Shown: piece by piece, positions 7,024 through 14,952 of the stretch
Layout of the letters: every line of letters begins with the position of its first letter
How positions within the stretch are numbered: the first letter of the stretch is position 1
Source: a virus
IMG/VR virus record: IMGVR_UViG_3300028178_000463
Location: 1-30,985 of that record
DNA: 30,985 nt
Direction: 5' to 3' (one strand)
Notes under the pieces: model-generated
The model's database searches: none
What the model was told of the DNA's origin: nothing
Seen by the model: the letters and a program-made list of their open reading frames with translations, nothing else
Program-made: the position numbers and the translations under genes

Positions 7024-8118
7024 TTACCCGTTGATGATCGTGAGCAATACATCACTGTAATCGTCTACATAGACGAGTTCGATGTTCAGCTCACGAATGG
7101 TTGGCATGTTTTGGAAACGTACCGTTAGATAAAACTTGCCGGCGGTGACGGTCGCTTTTGTGTTCTTCGTACTGTCGAAATAGACTTCGAACCCGAGACC
7201 CACACCGTTGCCGATCAGCTCACGCATAAACTCTTCGACCGATTGCTTGACTTGAAGTAGCTCATCGGCTTGACGATCACGAGCCCATTTGCTTGCTGTC
7301 TGCATTGCGCGGAGCATTCGGTAGAATGTTCGAACACGCTCCAGCGATTGCCAAATAGGATCGATGTCGGTTGTCTCGAACCCGTATGAACGCCAACCCA
7401 CATCACGAACGATTGAGGCGATACCGGCATTACGTAAACGTCGTGCTTCACAATCCTGACCATCCGCATAATCGACGATGCGATCCATAGAGCTAACTCC
7501 TTTGACGACACGGTTCGATGCAGACTCCGCCCACCCGAATGGGTTAGATGCATCCATCGCCGCGATAAGACCTGCGTATGCTGCAGAAGGTGTGGTCACC
7601 ATTCCATTGATCGTGATTGAATCGGGACCAGCGAGAAGCACAAAACGGCTGCCGAAATTACCGGCATAAGTAAGAGCGGCTGTCTCGGTCATCGCAGTGA
7701 CATCGATGATAGCCGTCGCCCATAGTTTGGTCGCTACAGCATCCATCGCCGCACCGACCGTCGCGGTACCTGACCACTCAGGGCAAACGATCAGATCAGG
7801 GCGATACCCTGTCACCGCATAGGCGGTACTGAGTTCGGTTACCGCTGCGATCACATCCGCTTCGACGGCAGTATCCGCCAAAGCATTGATGATGATCGGG
7901 CAAGTTACCCCCTGAGCATCGATAGCACTGAGTGCCTCCTTGATCGTTCCCGTTGTCGCTGATGCGAACGCAGTGATCGCCAGTGCTACTGTCCCGTAAA
8001 ACTGTAACCCAAGCGTCCCCGCATCCGTTGTTCCGACGATGGCGATAGGCGTGGTCGATACGACCGTGACCGGACGCGCTGCATCTACGTTGATGCTTCC
8101 ATTGATTCCAAAACTCAT
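7024..8118 (-). CDS. FI: Contractile tail sheath protein (P2 FI type)
   Basis: A 364-residue tail sheath protein. It begins with SINVDAARPVTVVSTTPIAIVGTTDAG, the conserved N-terminal strand region of FI-type sheaths, and contains the C-terminal domain with ELIGNGVGLGFEVYFDSTKN and a final strand-rich segment. The frame is open to 8151, but the ATG at 8118 has AGGGGAAAG before it and overlaps the preceding stop (ATGA), so it is preferred. The protein would polymerise around the tube and contract on infection, making this a myovirus-type phage. Confidence 0.9.
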   Translation of the reverse strand: MSFGINGSINVDAARPVTVVSTTPIAIVGTTDAGTLGLQFYGTVALAITAFASATTGTIKEALSAIDAQGVTCPIIINALADTAVEADVIAAVTELSTAYAVTGYRPDLIVCPEWSGTATVGAAMDAVATKLWATAIIDVTAMTETAALTYAGNFGSRFVLLAGPDSITINGMVTTPSAAYAGLIAAMDASNPFGWAESASNRVVKGVSSMDRIVDYADGQDCEARRLRNAGIASIVRDVGWRSYGFETTDIDPIWQSLERVRTFYRMLRAMQTASKWARDRQADELLQVKQSVEEFMRELIGNGVGLGFEVYFDSTKNTKATVTAGKFYLTVRFQNMPTIRELNIELVYVDDYSDVLLTIING

Positions 8119-8447
8119 TCTTTCCCCTTTTGTTGAAGTTGACTTTCCCATTCAAAGCTATTTTTACAGTGCTCTTTCCCGAAGATCAAGTCGATCACTT
8201 TCATAAAGACACATGCGTTTTGGTTGCCGCGCCGACATAGGTTGTACGTCCAGCTCGATACCGTCCAGTCCTCTTGTTTATAGAGTATCGATCCACCCGC
8301 CTGATCGAAGCCGATAGCAATAGTGAAGAAATAGTCACTGACGTTCTCGCGACGATATAGGTGACGGATCGTGTTGAACACGATCGCGATCGGCGAGACT
8401 ACAACGACGAGGATTATGGCGATGAGCATTAGAGTGAAATACTTCAT
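8115..8447 (-). CDS. Membrane-anchored phage protein of unknown function
   Basis: A 110-residue protein with one strong N-terminal hydrophobic helix (YFTLMLIAIILVVVVSPIAIVF, residues 3-24) and a hydrophilic part containing three Cys (LCRR, NACVF, EHCKN). I do not recognise a family. It is coupled by four-base overlaps to the gene before and the sheath gene after, so it is a genuine member of the tail operon. A signal-anchor protein between fibre and sheath genes could be a superinfection-exclusion or other accessory protein, but nothing in the sequence proves it. Confidence 0.7.
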   Translation of the reverse strand: MKYFTLMLIAIILVVVVSPIAIVFNTIRHLYRRENVSDYFFTIAIGFDQAGGSILYKQEDWTVSSWTYNLCRRGNQNACVFMKVIDLIFGKEHCKNSFEWESQLQQKGKE

Positions 8448-8833
8448 GATAGAATCTCCACTGCACGACCGGTTCCGATTAGTGCTTTACTTTCGAGATA
8501 CTTAATAGCATCTGATACAACTTTGAGATTACGATCAATATAGGGTTTTCTTGGATCGGCAATTAAGTCATTAAGTAATTCAAAAAAATCCTGCACGAGT
8601 GGATCAATACTCGCTTTGATAGCGATCCTCTCTTCAGCCGTGAACATGAGTTTAAACTCGACAGGTGAGAGCATTGGTAAAACAGTATTATCAACCCATG
8701 CCCCATTGATAAACTGTGGAATAAATCCATCTGTATAAATTGGTGGAATAGTTGTGCTATTTTCATAAAAATCCGTTGATTCTGTAATCCCAGATAAAAA
8801 GCCTTGTTTGTCATATAGATATTGAGTTGTCAT
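8444..8833 (-). CDS. Small tail fibre-associated protein, function unknown
   Basis: A 129-residue hydrophilic protein. The C-terminal half (LSPVEFKLMFTAEERIAIKASIDPLVQDFFELL then DPRKPYIDRNLKVVSDAI) resembles a segment I recall in small proteins encoded after phage fibre genes, some annotated as fibre assembly proteins; the N-terminal part carries a short YDKQGFLSGI strand. It overlaps the propeller-like fibre gene (TAATG) and the next gene (ATGA). The most likely role is chaperone or accessory protein for the upstream fibre, on position only. Confidence 0.6.
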   Translation of the reverse strand: MTTQYLYDKQGFLSGITESTDFYENSTTIPPIYTDGFIPQFINGAWVDNTVLPMLSPVEFKLMFTAEERIAIKASIDPLVQDFFELLNDLIADPRKPYIDRNLKVVSDAIKYLESKALIGTGRAVEILS

Positions 8834-9930
8834 TACTTTACCTTTATAAATTTTCCGGCTGTACCGGTTAAATACACATAGGATGCGTTATTAGTTTTCG
8901 GCATAAAAATTACCGCTCCAGTCGTTCCACCCACGGCAATAACTATTCCGTTCGCAGATACCGCACCAGTCCATGTATTCGCTATAACTGTTCTAGCCGT
9001 CCATGTGATCCCGTCTGGAGATGTATAGGCGTTCGTCCCCGTATTAGCCATTGCCAAAAATAAAGTCCCATCAAATAAAACAGTTGTATAAGTGAGTGAG
9101 GCTCCTAATACTCTGCTTGTCCATGTGATCCCGTCTGGTGATGTGTTACATTGTGTCGACGGATTACCACCAACCGCAACAAATACCCCATTCCCATAAG
9201 TGATCCCATACCATGTTAAGGTTGACGCCATTGTTTGTGAAGTCCATATGATCCCATCGGGTGATGTCATTGCGATGTTTGTTGTTGTTCCGCTTTTACC
9301 GCCTAACGCAACATAAACCCCGTTCCCGTAAGTTACAGTTGACCAAAAGCCCGACACACATGTTCTTGACGTCCAAGTAATACCATCGGTCGATGTTACA
9401 ACATTTGTCGAAGCCGAGGCTGTATTTACCCCTGTGCCAACTGCGACAAAAAGACCGTTAGCAAAAACAACGTCGTTCCATGTATTAACCGCGATTGGGT
9501 TTGTTCTAACTGTCCATGTGATCCCGTCAGGTGAAGTGAGGATGCTTGCTGTTGCGTTGAGCGTTATAACTGCAACAAATAAACCATTTCCGAATGTAAT
9601 GCTTGAAATTTGCCCACTTGGAAGTGGTGCCGTACCTGCCGTCCATGTATAGCCATCCGTTGTTACTTTTGTTTTTCCGTCCGACGAGATTGCTACAAAA
9701 ATTCCATTCCCAAATGCAACATCCACCGCTGTTAACGTACTTGTAAAAAATGAATAATCAACAATACTTTTCAAAAATACTGCTGATAAATCGGGATAAT
9801 TTATCACTGGTAATGCAACTCCTGGGAGACGATATTTTGAGCCTTCCATAAATACATCAGCATAACTCCCAATAGCTACCTCTGAAGATACATTATTTGA
9901 TGCTGGTATTTCAGTTATACTTCTACCCAT
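8833..9930 (-). CDS. Tail fibre-associated protein with seven propeller-like repeats
   Basis: A 365-residue protein with a short N-terminal section of about 75 residues and then seven tandem repeats of roughly 40 residues, each with the pattern FGNG-x-FVAVG followed by SPDGITWT. Six repeats carry the D-G-x-T/I-W-T signature and the seventh (SANGIVIAVGGTTGAVIF) is reduced. Such repeats are typical of WD/BNR-like beta-propellers, and seven copies would close a seven-bladed ring. The gene is preceded by GAGGAGG and lies in the fibre cluster downstream of H. The best inference is a receptor-binding or fibre-tip protein that recognises a cell-surface glycan or protein; no catalytic site is evident. 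Confidence 0.75.
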   Translation of the reverse strand: MGRSITEIPASNNVSSEVAIGSYADVFMEGSKYRLPGVALPVINYPDLSAVFLKSIVDYSFFTSTLTAVDVAFGNGIFVAISSDGKTKVTTDGYTWTAGTAPLPSGQISSITFGNGLFVAVITLNATASILTSPDGITWTVRTNPIAVNTWNDVVFANGLFVAVGTGVNTASASTNVVTSTDGITWTSRTCVSGFWSTVTYGNGVYVALGGKSGTTTNIAMTSPDGIIWTSQTMASTLTWYGITYGNGVFVAVGGNPSTQCNTSPDGITWTSRVLGASLTYTTVLFDGTLFLAMANTGTNAYTSPDGITWTARTVIANTWTGAVSANGIVIAVGGTTGAVIFMPKTNNASYVYLTGTAGKFIKVK

Positions 9931-10247
9931 TACGCTACCTCCTCAAATCCATGGACTCGAACACTAATCCCAGTTGCTGAAGCATAAGCGACAATATTTT
10001 CATCGGCTCCTACTACCAATCCAGTGCGTTCTAAAACTCCATTTGCTGGAACTGATACATCATATTCTATGTATTCCGCAACGGCAGGTGATGTGGTTGC
10101 CGATATTGCAAGCCTTACCGTTATTGCGGTAGATGTTCGATTTACAACATTTATATTCAGTGTCGCGACTTGAAGAGCTGGTACAGTATAAATTTTTGTA
10201 TTCGTTGTCGCCGCTAAACTTGCGTTGCCAAGTTTTCCACTTGCCAT
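9930..10247 (-). CDS. Small beta-rich virion protein of the fibre cluster
   Basis: A 105-residue protein with KLGNASLAATTNTKIYTVPALQVATLNINVVNRTS, then EYIEYDVSVPANGVLERTGLVV and ISVRVHGFE. This composition, including the IEYD-x3-PANGVLERTG stretch, is recognisable from many phage tail and fibre operons, where the protein is uncharacterised. It looks like a single beta-sandwich. AGGAGG lies eight bases before the start, and the start and stop overlap both neighbours (TAATG), so it is coupled to H and to the propeller protein. It may be a fibre adaptor. Confidence 0.7.
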   Translation of the reverse strand: MASGKLGNASLAATTNTKIYTVPALQVATLNINVVNRTSTAITVRLAISATTSPAVAEYIEYDVSVPANGVLERTGLVVGADENIVAYASATGISVRVHGFEEVA

Positions 10248-10819
10248 TAAAAGCCTCCTATAAAATAATTTTTTGCATTAAAGCGTGAATACAGAATGTT
10301 TCCCTCTTGCTGAGTGAGGTATTGTGGATGCGGATCTGCTACCGCTTCATGACCAACAATTTTTTGGTCAACATAATCGATAGTTGCAGTAACTGTATTT
10401 ACATCGATATTAAGCGTTACATTCGCTGCATTCCCGACCGATAGGATCATTTTCACATACAGATCACGCCCCGCGCTCTCTAAAACCGTCGGTTTATAGA
10501 CTTCGGGGTACGAAGCTACCGCGAACAGCGTCCCATCGGTTAGAACAACGCCAACTTCACGCACCGTAAATCCTCCGATATCAGGCGGGATCGTGCTCTC
10601 GATCACGACCCACTCAGGATGGATCGGATCGGTTGATATGCCGTTGATCGCACGGCGGTGGACTTCATGCGTCAATGTCGTTTGTGCCGGATTAGGTACG
10701 ATGGTAGCACCGTTACCGTCTCCATATCCAATATCTGAGATTGTTACCGCTATTCCGCCTGATTGTGCAGCGGCTAATGCGGCAAGCCCTGCGTTAGTGA
10801 TTACGGTTGTGTAGCTCAT
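10247..10819 (-). CDS. H: Tail fibre N-terminal protein (P2 gpH / tail-collar type), short form
   Basis: A 190-residue protein equivalent to only the N-terminal, baseplate-attached part of P2-type fibre H. The family signature is YTTVITNAGLAALAAA near the start, then ITISDIGYGDGNG-like and GGFTVREVGVVLTDGTLFAVASYPEVYKP, and finally DPHPQYLTQ at the end of the conserved part. Full fibres continue for several hundred residues with receptor-binding repeats, which are absent here. The following two genes probably supply the distal part as separate subunits. Confidence 0.82.
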   Translation of the reverse strand: MSYTTVITNAGLAALAAAQSGGIAVTISDIGYGDGNGATIVPNPAQTTLTHEVHRRAINGISTDPIHPEWVVIESTIPPDIGGFTVREVGVVLTDGTLFAVASYPEVYKPTVLESAGRDLYVKMILSVGNAANVTLNIDVNTVTATIDYVDQKIVGHEAVADPHPQYLTQQEGNILYSRFNAKNYFIGGF

Positions 10820-11403
10820 ACTGCCTCCGGGTAAAGTGTTGTCGTCTCAGAACCGATCACTACCATCGCCATGTATGGCGTGTTTTCTGATCGTGATACT
10901 GCCGCACCGACTGACGTCAGATGAGACCGCACGGGTTTAACTGGAAATACGACCTGCTCAACCAAACTCAGATCGCGCATGTCGTATCCGACATCGGGGA
11001 CATCGACGACGATTTTGAATGTGTGGACGTCCATCCCCGTCGTTTGATGCCATTCCGTGATCGTCGGTGTCAGCCCGATAGAATTGACTGCCAAATTGAC
11101 CGCCCAGCGTGTCCCTTTATGCCGTTTGATATCGATGCTTGAGGCGATAAGACGGCGTTTATCCGCTTCGCTCAGAGCATCACTCCAAAAATCTACGCTG
11201 TAAAAGTTCGCCAATACCGGTAAAAACCGTGCATCACATCGGAGCGGATCGAGCAGCGGAGCCGTCCAAAGGCTCGCAGAGAGTCGATCATGTACCTCTT
11301 GGGATACGAGATCAAGGTTATGCTCCTCTTGGGTATAGGGGGGTGGGATCAAATTAGCCAACGGACACCCCCACCAAGGATGAAACTGCAACCTCTGAAG
11401 CAC
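10816..11403 (-). CDS. I: Phage tail protein I (P2 gpI)
   Basis: A 195-residue (maximum) baseplate/tail protein I family member. HDRLSASLWTAPLLDPLRCDARFLPVLANFYSVDFW and KRRLIASSIDIKRHKGTRWAV match the conserved N-terminal half, which connects baseplate and fibre. The start is uncertain: the frame opens at a GTG (11403), inside the end of J by 50 bases. A TTG at 11361, preceded by GGTGGGGG, would give a shorter overlap and remove about 14 residues not typical of the family. The stop overlaps H by four bases. Confidence 0.85.
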   Translation of the reverse strand: MLQRLQFHPWWGCPLANLIPPPYTQEEHNLDLVSQEVHDRLSASLWTAPLLDPLRCDARFLPVLANFYSVDFWSDALSEADKRRLIASSIDIKRHKGTRWAVNLAVNSIGLTPTITEWHQTTGMDVHTFKIVVDVPDVGYDMRDLSLVEQVVFPVKPVRSHLTSVGAAVSRSENTPYMAMVVIGSETTTLYPEAV

Positions 11404-12424
11404 TGACGTTTACGTTCGCCAATGGTGCGATCAGTTGCACATCCATAACACCATCGACGGAGAGCGCGGCGATGATCATTGAGAGGGTCACGTCGTATCC
11501 GATGCGGACACTGTTAAGCCGATCGTTCAAACGCACTTGCGCTGCCGATAGTGTTGACGTAGCATCAGCTAGAGGGTCGAGCGTGAGTACGGCATTGACT
11601 GCATAGCTCACGACCGTAGCCGCTGCAACAAACACCGAATCAGTGAGCGGACGGACACGATCAGCACTCAGCGCATCGGTGACACGAGTGATCATCGTCG
11701 CATCGACACCGCCGATGCTGTGAAGCAGTACATCCACATAACCGGGAACGGAACTCGATACCGATACATCATCTATCCGTTCATCCGCACGGATTGCCCA
11801 TGCTTTGTAGCTGTTAATACTTCCGGCCGTTGTTTGATCTTCGAAAGAAAGCGCGATCCGATCTCTGAGCTCTACGTTGCTCTCTGTATTGCTACCGTTA
11901 GCGAATGCGCTGATCTGCTCAACACTGCTCAAGTATGGTTTTGGAACCATCGTTGCCGTGACAATCGCATCACTCGATGCAACATAGATTTGAAGTTCTG
12001 CCGTTCCGGTCGCTTGGAGTGATCCGGTTGGGATCGTTACGGCTCCCAGTAGAAGAGAGGTACTTCCATCGTTATTGACCATCTCAAGACCCGCTTCGAG
12101 TACGTAGTCATAGGCTAAAACAGTATTGATCGTAAATTTGACCGTCGCGGTAGGTTTCGCTCCTGCAAGTCGTGTGATACCGAAAAACGCGGCGATAAAA
12201 TCAAGATTCGCATCCGTAGCACTCTGCCAAAAACTCCCGGCTATTTGAGCGTTGAAATGGGTTCGTAGCAGCAGCTCACGATAAGTGAACGCTTCGAGTA
12301 CCGGCATGATCGTATCAGACTCATTCGGAACATAACCAGGGACGATGGTTTGATAGATCGCGACCATATCTGCTTTGATCGCTTCGAAGGTTTTGATCTC
12401 GCACATAGGAGGGATAATCATCAC
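11354..12424 (-). CDS. J: Baseplate J-like protein
   Basis: A 356-residue protein of the baseplate J family (P2 gpJ, Mu gp47 type), a wedge component between W and the fibre network. Conserved features are the N-terminal PNESDTIMPVLEAFTYRELLLRTHFN region, AFFGITRLAGAKPTA, and SNVELRDRIALSFEDQTTAGSINSYKAWA. It starts with GTG or the adjoining ATG, overlapping the stop of W. The order V-W-J-I-H is that of P2. Confidence 0.9.
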   Translation of the reverse strand: MMIIPPMCEIKTFEAIKADMVAIYQTIVPGYVPNESDTIMPVLEAFTYRELLLRTHFNAQIAGSFWQSATDANLDFIAAFFGITRLAGAKPTATVKFTINTVLAYDYVLEAGLEMVNNDGSTSLLLGAVTIPTGSLQATGTAELQIYVASSDAIVTATMVPKPYLSSVEQISAFANGSNTESNVELRDRIALSFEDQTTAGSINSYKAWAIRADERIDDVSVSSSVPGYVDVLLHSIGGVDATMITRVTDALSADRVRPLTDSVFVAAATVVSYAVNAVLTLDPLADATSTLSAAQVRLNDRLNSVRIGYDVTLSMIIAALSVDGVMDVQLIAPLANVNVSASEVAVSSLVGVSVG

Positions 12425-12696
12425 GCTACCCCCGTTATGGTGTCGCCGTTAGATAGAGATAAGGTAAAGCCAAACACTCCATTGACTGCATCGAGTGATG
12501 TGAGTTCGGCTTTGGTAACTTTGACGCTCTCCCATTTCTCTATTGCCTCTTTAGAATATTTAGCAAACAATAGCCGTGTCTCTTGGGTTAGCGCTCGATC
12601 ACGCAAACGGTAAAGCTCCGATCCATACGTCGGCATTCCGACACGCTCACCCAATCGGGTCGTGAGGATACGGGTGACGCGCTGCGCTAAATTCAT
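12421..12696 (-). CDS. W: Baseplate wedge protein W (gp25-like)
   Basis: A 91-residue protein of the gpW/gp25 family. The pattern NLAQRVTRILTTRLGERVGMPTYGSELYRL is the family hallmark (R-I-L-x-T-x-G-E-R-x-M-x-P-x-Y-G), which in T4 gp25 contributes to sheath initiation at the baseplate. The gene is coupled by four-base overlaps to V before it and J after it. Confidence 0.9.
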   Translation of the reverse strand: MNLAQRVTRILTTRLGERVGMPTYGSELYRLRDRALTQETRLLFAKYSKEAIEKWESVKVTKAELTSLDAVNGVFGFTLSLSNGDTITGVA

Positions 12697-13226
12697 GGAC
12701 GCTCTCCCGTATTTGCTGGTCCGGCTAGAACACCACTATGGACGTGGGTGGTTAGTGATCCTTTTTCATCAGTGACCGTTCCGGATACGTTTAGATTTCC
12801 GGTGATCGTTACATCTCCAGTGATGGCTGTATCCGCTGTAACTGTTATCCCTGATGGTGCTGTGATAGCAATACTTCCACTTGCATCGATTGTGAGGGCT
12901 TTGGCTGTCGTGTCATAAGTGATGACCGTGCCGTCTGAGAACTCGATGCCTGATGTATGCTCATTCGCCCATGTAGGCTCTTTGCACTCTTTGTTATAGA
13001 TTGATCCATGTGCAACGCCGTCATCACCTTCACCGTATGGCGAGTGAACTTCAACTTGCTCTCCCATTTGAGGAGGAATCCATATCTTGATGTGCTTGCT
13101 GGCTTTCATAGCATAGGGAATCCAATCCGTAACGCGATCATCGATCTGCACACGAACCAAAGCACGGTTAGCCGTATCGACTCCGACAATGGTTCCGAGT
13201 TGGATGAGGTTGTCAGTGTTTGGCAT
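12693..13226 (-). CDS. V: Baseplate assembly protein V, cell-puncturing spike
   Basis: A 177-residue gpV/Mu gp45-type spike. The N-terminal OB-fold region (QLGTIVGVDTANRALVRVQI then GEQVEVHSPYGEGDDGVAHGSIYN) is followed by short beta-helix-like repeats rich in Ile, Thr and Val (ITAPSGITVTADTAITGDVTITGNLNVSG). It ends with THVHSGV: His161 and His163 match the HxH motif that binds iron at the tip of the P2 spike. The protein would sit under the hub D and pierce the outer membrane. It overlaps the upstream gene by 14 bases. Confidence 0.9.
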   Translation of the reverse strand: MPNTDNLIQLGTIVGVDTANRALVRVQIDDRVTDWIPYAMKASKHIKIWIPPQMGEQVEVHSPYGEGDDGVAHGSIYNKECKEPTWANEHTSGIEFSDGTVITYDTTAKALTIDASGSIAITAPSGITVTADTAITGDVTITGNLNVSGTVTDEKGSLTTHVHSGVLAGPANTGERP

Positions 13227-13455
13227 GTTCGCCTCTGCGGATCAGATGCTTTTTGATAGTCTCAGGAGCGGCCGTTTCAAGAACTATCGCTTCAAGTAGG
13301 TCAATTTGTCTTTGTTGAGCCGTGATGATTACTTTTAGCTCTCCGATTTGGATCTCTTGATTTTGGATAGTTCGATAAGCAGCTCTTAGAAGAGGGATAA
13401 TAAATACGACTGCAACCAACTGTATAAGAGGCAACCATTTATTTAACTCTTCCAT
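13213..13455 (-). CDS. Small membrane/coiled-coil protein, first gene of the tail operon
   Basis: An 80-residue protein with a hydrophobic helix at about residues 6-25 (LPLIQLVAVVFIIPLLRAAY) followed by a Gln/Glu-rich helix (TIQNQEIQIGELKVIITAQQRQIDLLEAI) likely to be a coiled coil. The frame starts at 13464, but AAGGATG is placed properly only for the second Met (13455). No family is recognised. It overlaps V by 14 bases and is the most upstream member of the minus-strand late operon, so the promoter for that operon lies in 13456-13621. Confidence 0.6.
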   Translation of the reverse strand: MEELNKWLPLIQLVAVVFIIPLLRAAYRTIQNQEIQIGELKVIITAQQRQIDLLEAIVLETAAPETIKKHLIRRGEHAKH

Positions 13456-13621
13456 CCCGCACATCCTTTTTTTATTGTTAGCCGAATGATGCCGCGATAG
13501 CGTTCCGGTTTTCTATTCAACTCCTTGTTTCATCTTCTTGTTTCATGGGGGTGAGTGGCGGGTCGGGAAGGTCGGGGGCTACCATACGCTTATCATTTTA
13601 ATTCGCACAAGGAGACCCATA
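13456..13621. promoter_or_regulatory. Divergent late-promoter region between tail and head operons
   Basis: The two late operons start on opposite strands here, so both promoters should fall in this 166-base region. It contains a direct repeat of CTTGTTTCAT at 13524-13533 and 13537-13546 (13-base period), a possible activator site, and a G-rich stretch at 13547-13578 with four runs of three to five G. An AAGGAG at 13609-13614 serves the head operon. No convincing -35/-10 pair was found on either strand, which fits promoters that depend on an activator such as Mor. Confidence 0.5.
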
Positions 13622-14065
13622 GTGATTGCAGCATTTCAAACCGCTCTTATCGAACATTTGAAAACTGCCGGGTTTAATACCAAAGATTATTTTGGGGAGT
13701 TTACTCGTCCGAGTGAAGCTAAACTGCTCAAAACATTCTTACCGGGGATCATGGTCGATTTTGTCGAGTCCAAACCCGAAGGGCTAAACCGCGATAACGT
13801 CACATTCTCTTTATATATCGTTCACGCGACCTACTCGAAGCAAGAGATCCACCGAACACAAACCGATGTAACCCTCTTGGACTTCATTAACCAAATTAAA
13901 AAAGCCTTGATGCGCGTATCGATCAGCGACTCCGATCCTATTGAGATAACACGGATCAAAAAGATCTATGATGATGCAAAAGACTCTTCTTATCTCACTG
14001 TCTATCAGATGGTACTCACTGTAACTCTTAACGATACCGAAACCATAAATCAGGATATTGAATGA
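13622..14065 (+). CDS. Mu gp37-like tail/connector protein (DUF1834-like)
   Basis: A 147-residue protein starting at a GTG with AAGGAG seven bases upstream; the frame is open to 13538 but that part is intergenic. The sequence FQTALIEHLKTAGFN, the middle strand LPGIMVDFVESKPEGLNRDNVTFSLYIVHATY and the C-terminal VYQMVLTVTLNDTE resemble the Mu gp37 / DUF1834 family, small proteins encoded at the head-tail boundary of Mu-like phages. Similarity is judged by eye and is only moderate. It is the first gene of the head operon and overlaps the protease gene by four bases. Confidence 0.6.
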   Translation: MIAAFQTALIEHLKTAGFNTKDYFGEFTRPSEAKLLKTFLPGIMVDFVESKPEGLNRDNVTFSLYIVHATYSKQEIHRTQTDVTLLDFINQIKKALMRVSISDSDPIEITRIKKIYDDAKDSSYLTVYQMVLTVTLNDTETINQDIE

Positions 14066-14952
14066 AAAAAACAGCATTATTTTATGCTCTTAGCGCTGCA
14101 GGTGCTTCGTCTATTGAAAGTCTATTTGTACTCAAAGCATCTCTTGACATCACAAAAGATACGCCATGGCAAAAAATCGGAGTGACCGGAAAATGGGACG
14201 GACATTTAAGCGGAACATTTGAGATGAATCAAAATATATTCGAGCAAATGGTCGCTAACTATGAACTTAGCGGCATCGATATCGTAGTCGATTATGAGCA
14301 TCAAACACTATATGGAGTAGAAGCTCCTGCTTCAGGATGGATACTAAAAGATCCTATCTCTCTAAAAGCTGAGAACGGCGAATTGTTCGCGCAGATCAAC
14401 TGGACAGACCGAGCAAAAGCGATGATCATGAGCGGAGAGTATCGATATTTATCTCCTGTATTTGCACCAAATACTCTCTCACAAGTTGATGCTTCAAATA
14501 TCGGGTGGACTCTGCACTCAGTTGCGCTTACTAACAAGCCGTTCCTTGAAGAACTCGATGAAGTACGGCTCAATAAACTCATACAAAATACCAACCAAAC
14601 AAAGGAGGAAGGGATTATGACAAAAGAAGAAGAGTTGGCGATCATAGCTGAGAACGAAAAGCTCAAAGCTGATAATGAAGCGCTGAAAACACAAAACGAA
14701 CAACACGCGGAAGCTCAGGCAGAAGCAAAAGTGGAAGCAGCAATCGCAGCTAAAAAACTACATCCGGATCAAAAAGAATCAGCATTAAAAATGTGTAAAG
14801 CAGATCCAGCAGGATTTGATACATTCATCGGTGCTGCTAAATCGATGATCCAAAAACCAAGCGACGACATGTTTGACAACAAAAATACAGCTAGAAAAGA
14901 CGACGGGGCATTGACTCCAGAAGAGCTTAAAGCTGCAACAGGAGGTATGTAA
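14062..14952 (+). CDS. I: Mu I-like capsid maturation protease fused to scaffold
   Basis: A 296-residue protein of the Mu I protein family. Residues 1-175 form the protease part, with WQKIGVTGKWDGH, GIDIVVDYEHQTLYG (a D-Y-E-H segment) and a final block HSVALTNKPFL, the family's conserved S-x-x-x-T-x-x-P end. Residues from about 186 form a Lys/Glu/Ala-rich coiled coil (EELAIIAENEKLKADNEALK), the scaffold. As in Mu, an internal in-frame start with its own ribosome-binding site produces the scaffold alone. The protease would cut scaffold and itself during head maturation. Confidence 0.88.
   Translation: MKKTALFYALSAAGASSIESLFVLKASLDITKDTPWQKIGVTGKWDGHLSGTFEMNQNIFEQMVANYELSGIDIVVDYEHQTLYGVEAPASGWILKDPISLKAENGELFAQINWTDRAKAMIMSGEYRYLSPVFAPNTLSQVDASNIGWTLHSVALTNKPFLEELDEVRLNKLIQNTNQTKEEGIMTKEEELAIIAENEKLKADNEALKTQNEQHAEAQAEAKVEAAIAAKKLHPDQKESALKMCKADPAGFDTFIGAAKSMIQKPSDDMFDNKNTARKDDGALTPEELKAATGGM
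14617..14952 (+). CDS. Z: Internal-start scaffold protein (Mu Z type)
   Basis: An in-frame ATG at 14617, codon 186 of the protease gene, is preceded by AAAGGAGG at 14601-14608, the strongest ribosome-binding site in the head operon. The resulting 111-residue product is almost entirely coiled-coil and charged, as scaffolds are. Mu makes its scaffold Z from the 3' part of gene I in the same way. That this start is used is inferred. Confidence 0.7.
   Translation: MTKEEELAIIAENEKLKADNEALKTQNEQHAEAQAEAKVEAAIAAKKLHPDQKESALKMCKADPAGFDTFIGAAKSMIQKPSDDMFDNKNTARKDDGALTPEELKAATGGM

Noticed and set aside
8119-8151. N-terminal extension of the sheath protein
   Set aside because: The ATG at 8118 has a proper ribosome-binding site and the usual coupled overlap; the extension has neither.
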